The notes under the pieces were generated by a model. That model made no database searches and was not told the origin of the DNA. It saw nothing but the letters and a program-made list of their open reading frames with translations. Positions 6,159-6,189 of a stretch of DNA of 6,189 nt are shown here, piece after piece. Made by a program: the position numbers and the translations under genes. Position 1 is the first letter of the stretch; each line of letters opens with the position of its first letter. The stretch is from assembly GCA_002389785.1 (NCBI GenBank), contig DGQS01000207.1, positions 1 to 6,189 of the forward strand, written 5' to 3'. This DNA is from Bacteroidetes bacterium UBA4408 (GTDB lineage Bacteria; Bacteroidota; Bacteroidia; UBA4408).

Positions 6159-6189
6159 ATTTGTCTATTTTATTTCGTTGGTTTGTCGT

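Overview
The window comes from an AT-rich bacterial genome, most likely a member of the Bacteroidota. The evidence is the codon choice, the absence of clear Shine-Dalgarno sequences, short signal peptides ending in Ala/Thr-Gln (for example ...IATAQ, ...NTQAQ), and an OmpA-family protein of the kind common in that phylum. I cannot name a genus. No RNA gene, CRISPR array, integrase or transposase is visible.

Layout. Positions 1-1460 hold two + strand genes that abut exactly. The first is the 3' part of an unrecognised protein with a long Pro/Thr/Lys-rich tail. The second is a Rossmann-fold, spermidine-synthase-like methyltransferase. At 1476-1606 lies an imperfect palindrome of about 131 bp. 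Then comes a compact - strand operon, transcribed in the order OmpA-family protein (3912-5030), exported protein of unknown function (2671-3903), exported protein of unknown function (1626-2660). A second palindrome, related to the first and of identical length, sits at 5083-5213. Beyond it is a - strand gene for a membrane protein with a four-cysteine zinc-ribbon motif (5226-6158). Its start lies 31 bases before the window edge.

The main observation is the pair of palindromes. Each has TAAC at its left end and GTTA at its right end, exactly 125 bp from end to end. Each has a 17-20 nt G/C-rich inner stem and a loop of about 72-75 nt carrying copies of GCACAAATG. This matches the general architecture of integron attC recombination sites, including an unpaired base in the left arm of one copy. 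They flank the three-gene secreted-protein operon with very little spare DNA, as cassette boundaries would. CCGG is common on the left (about 17 in 1460 bases by eye) but almost absent in the operon (one in about 3.4 kb) and in the gene to its right. This suggests that the DNA right of 1476 has a different history from the two genes on the left. No integrase is visible, so the cassette reading is an inference. A dispersed palindromic repeat family, or an element bounded by the 15-nt inward inverted repeats at its ends, remains possible.

How the genes may work together. The three operon products all carry signal peptides. The OmpA-type C-terminal domain should anchor the first protein to peptidoglycan, so the two unknown proteins are plausible periplasmic or outer-membrane partners. 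This is inferred from context only.
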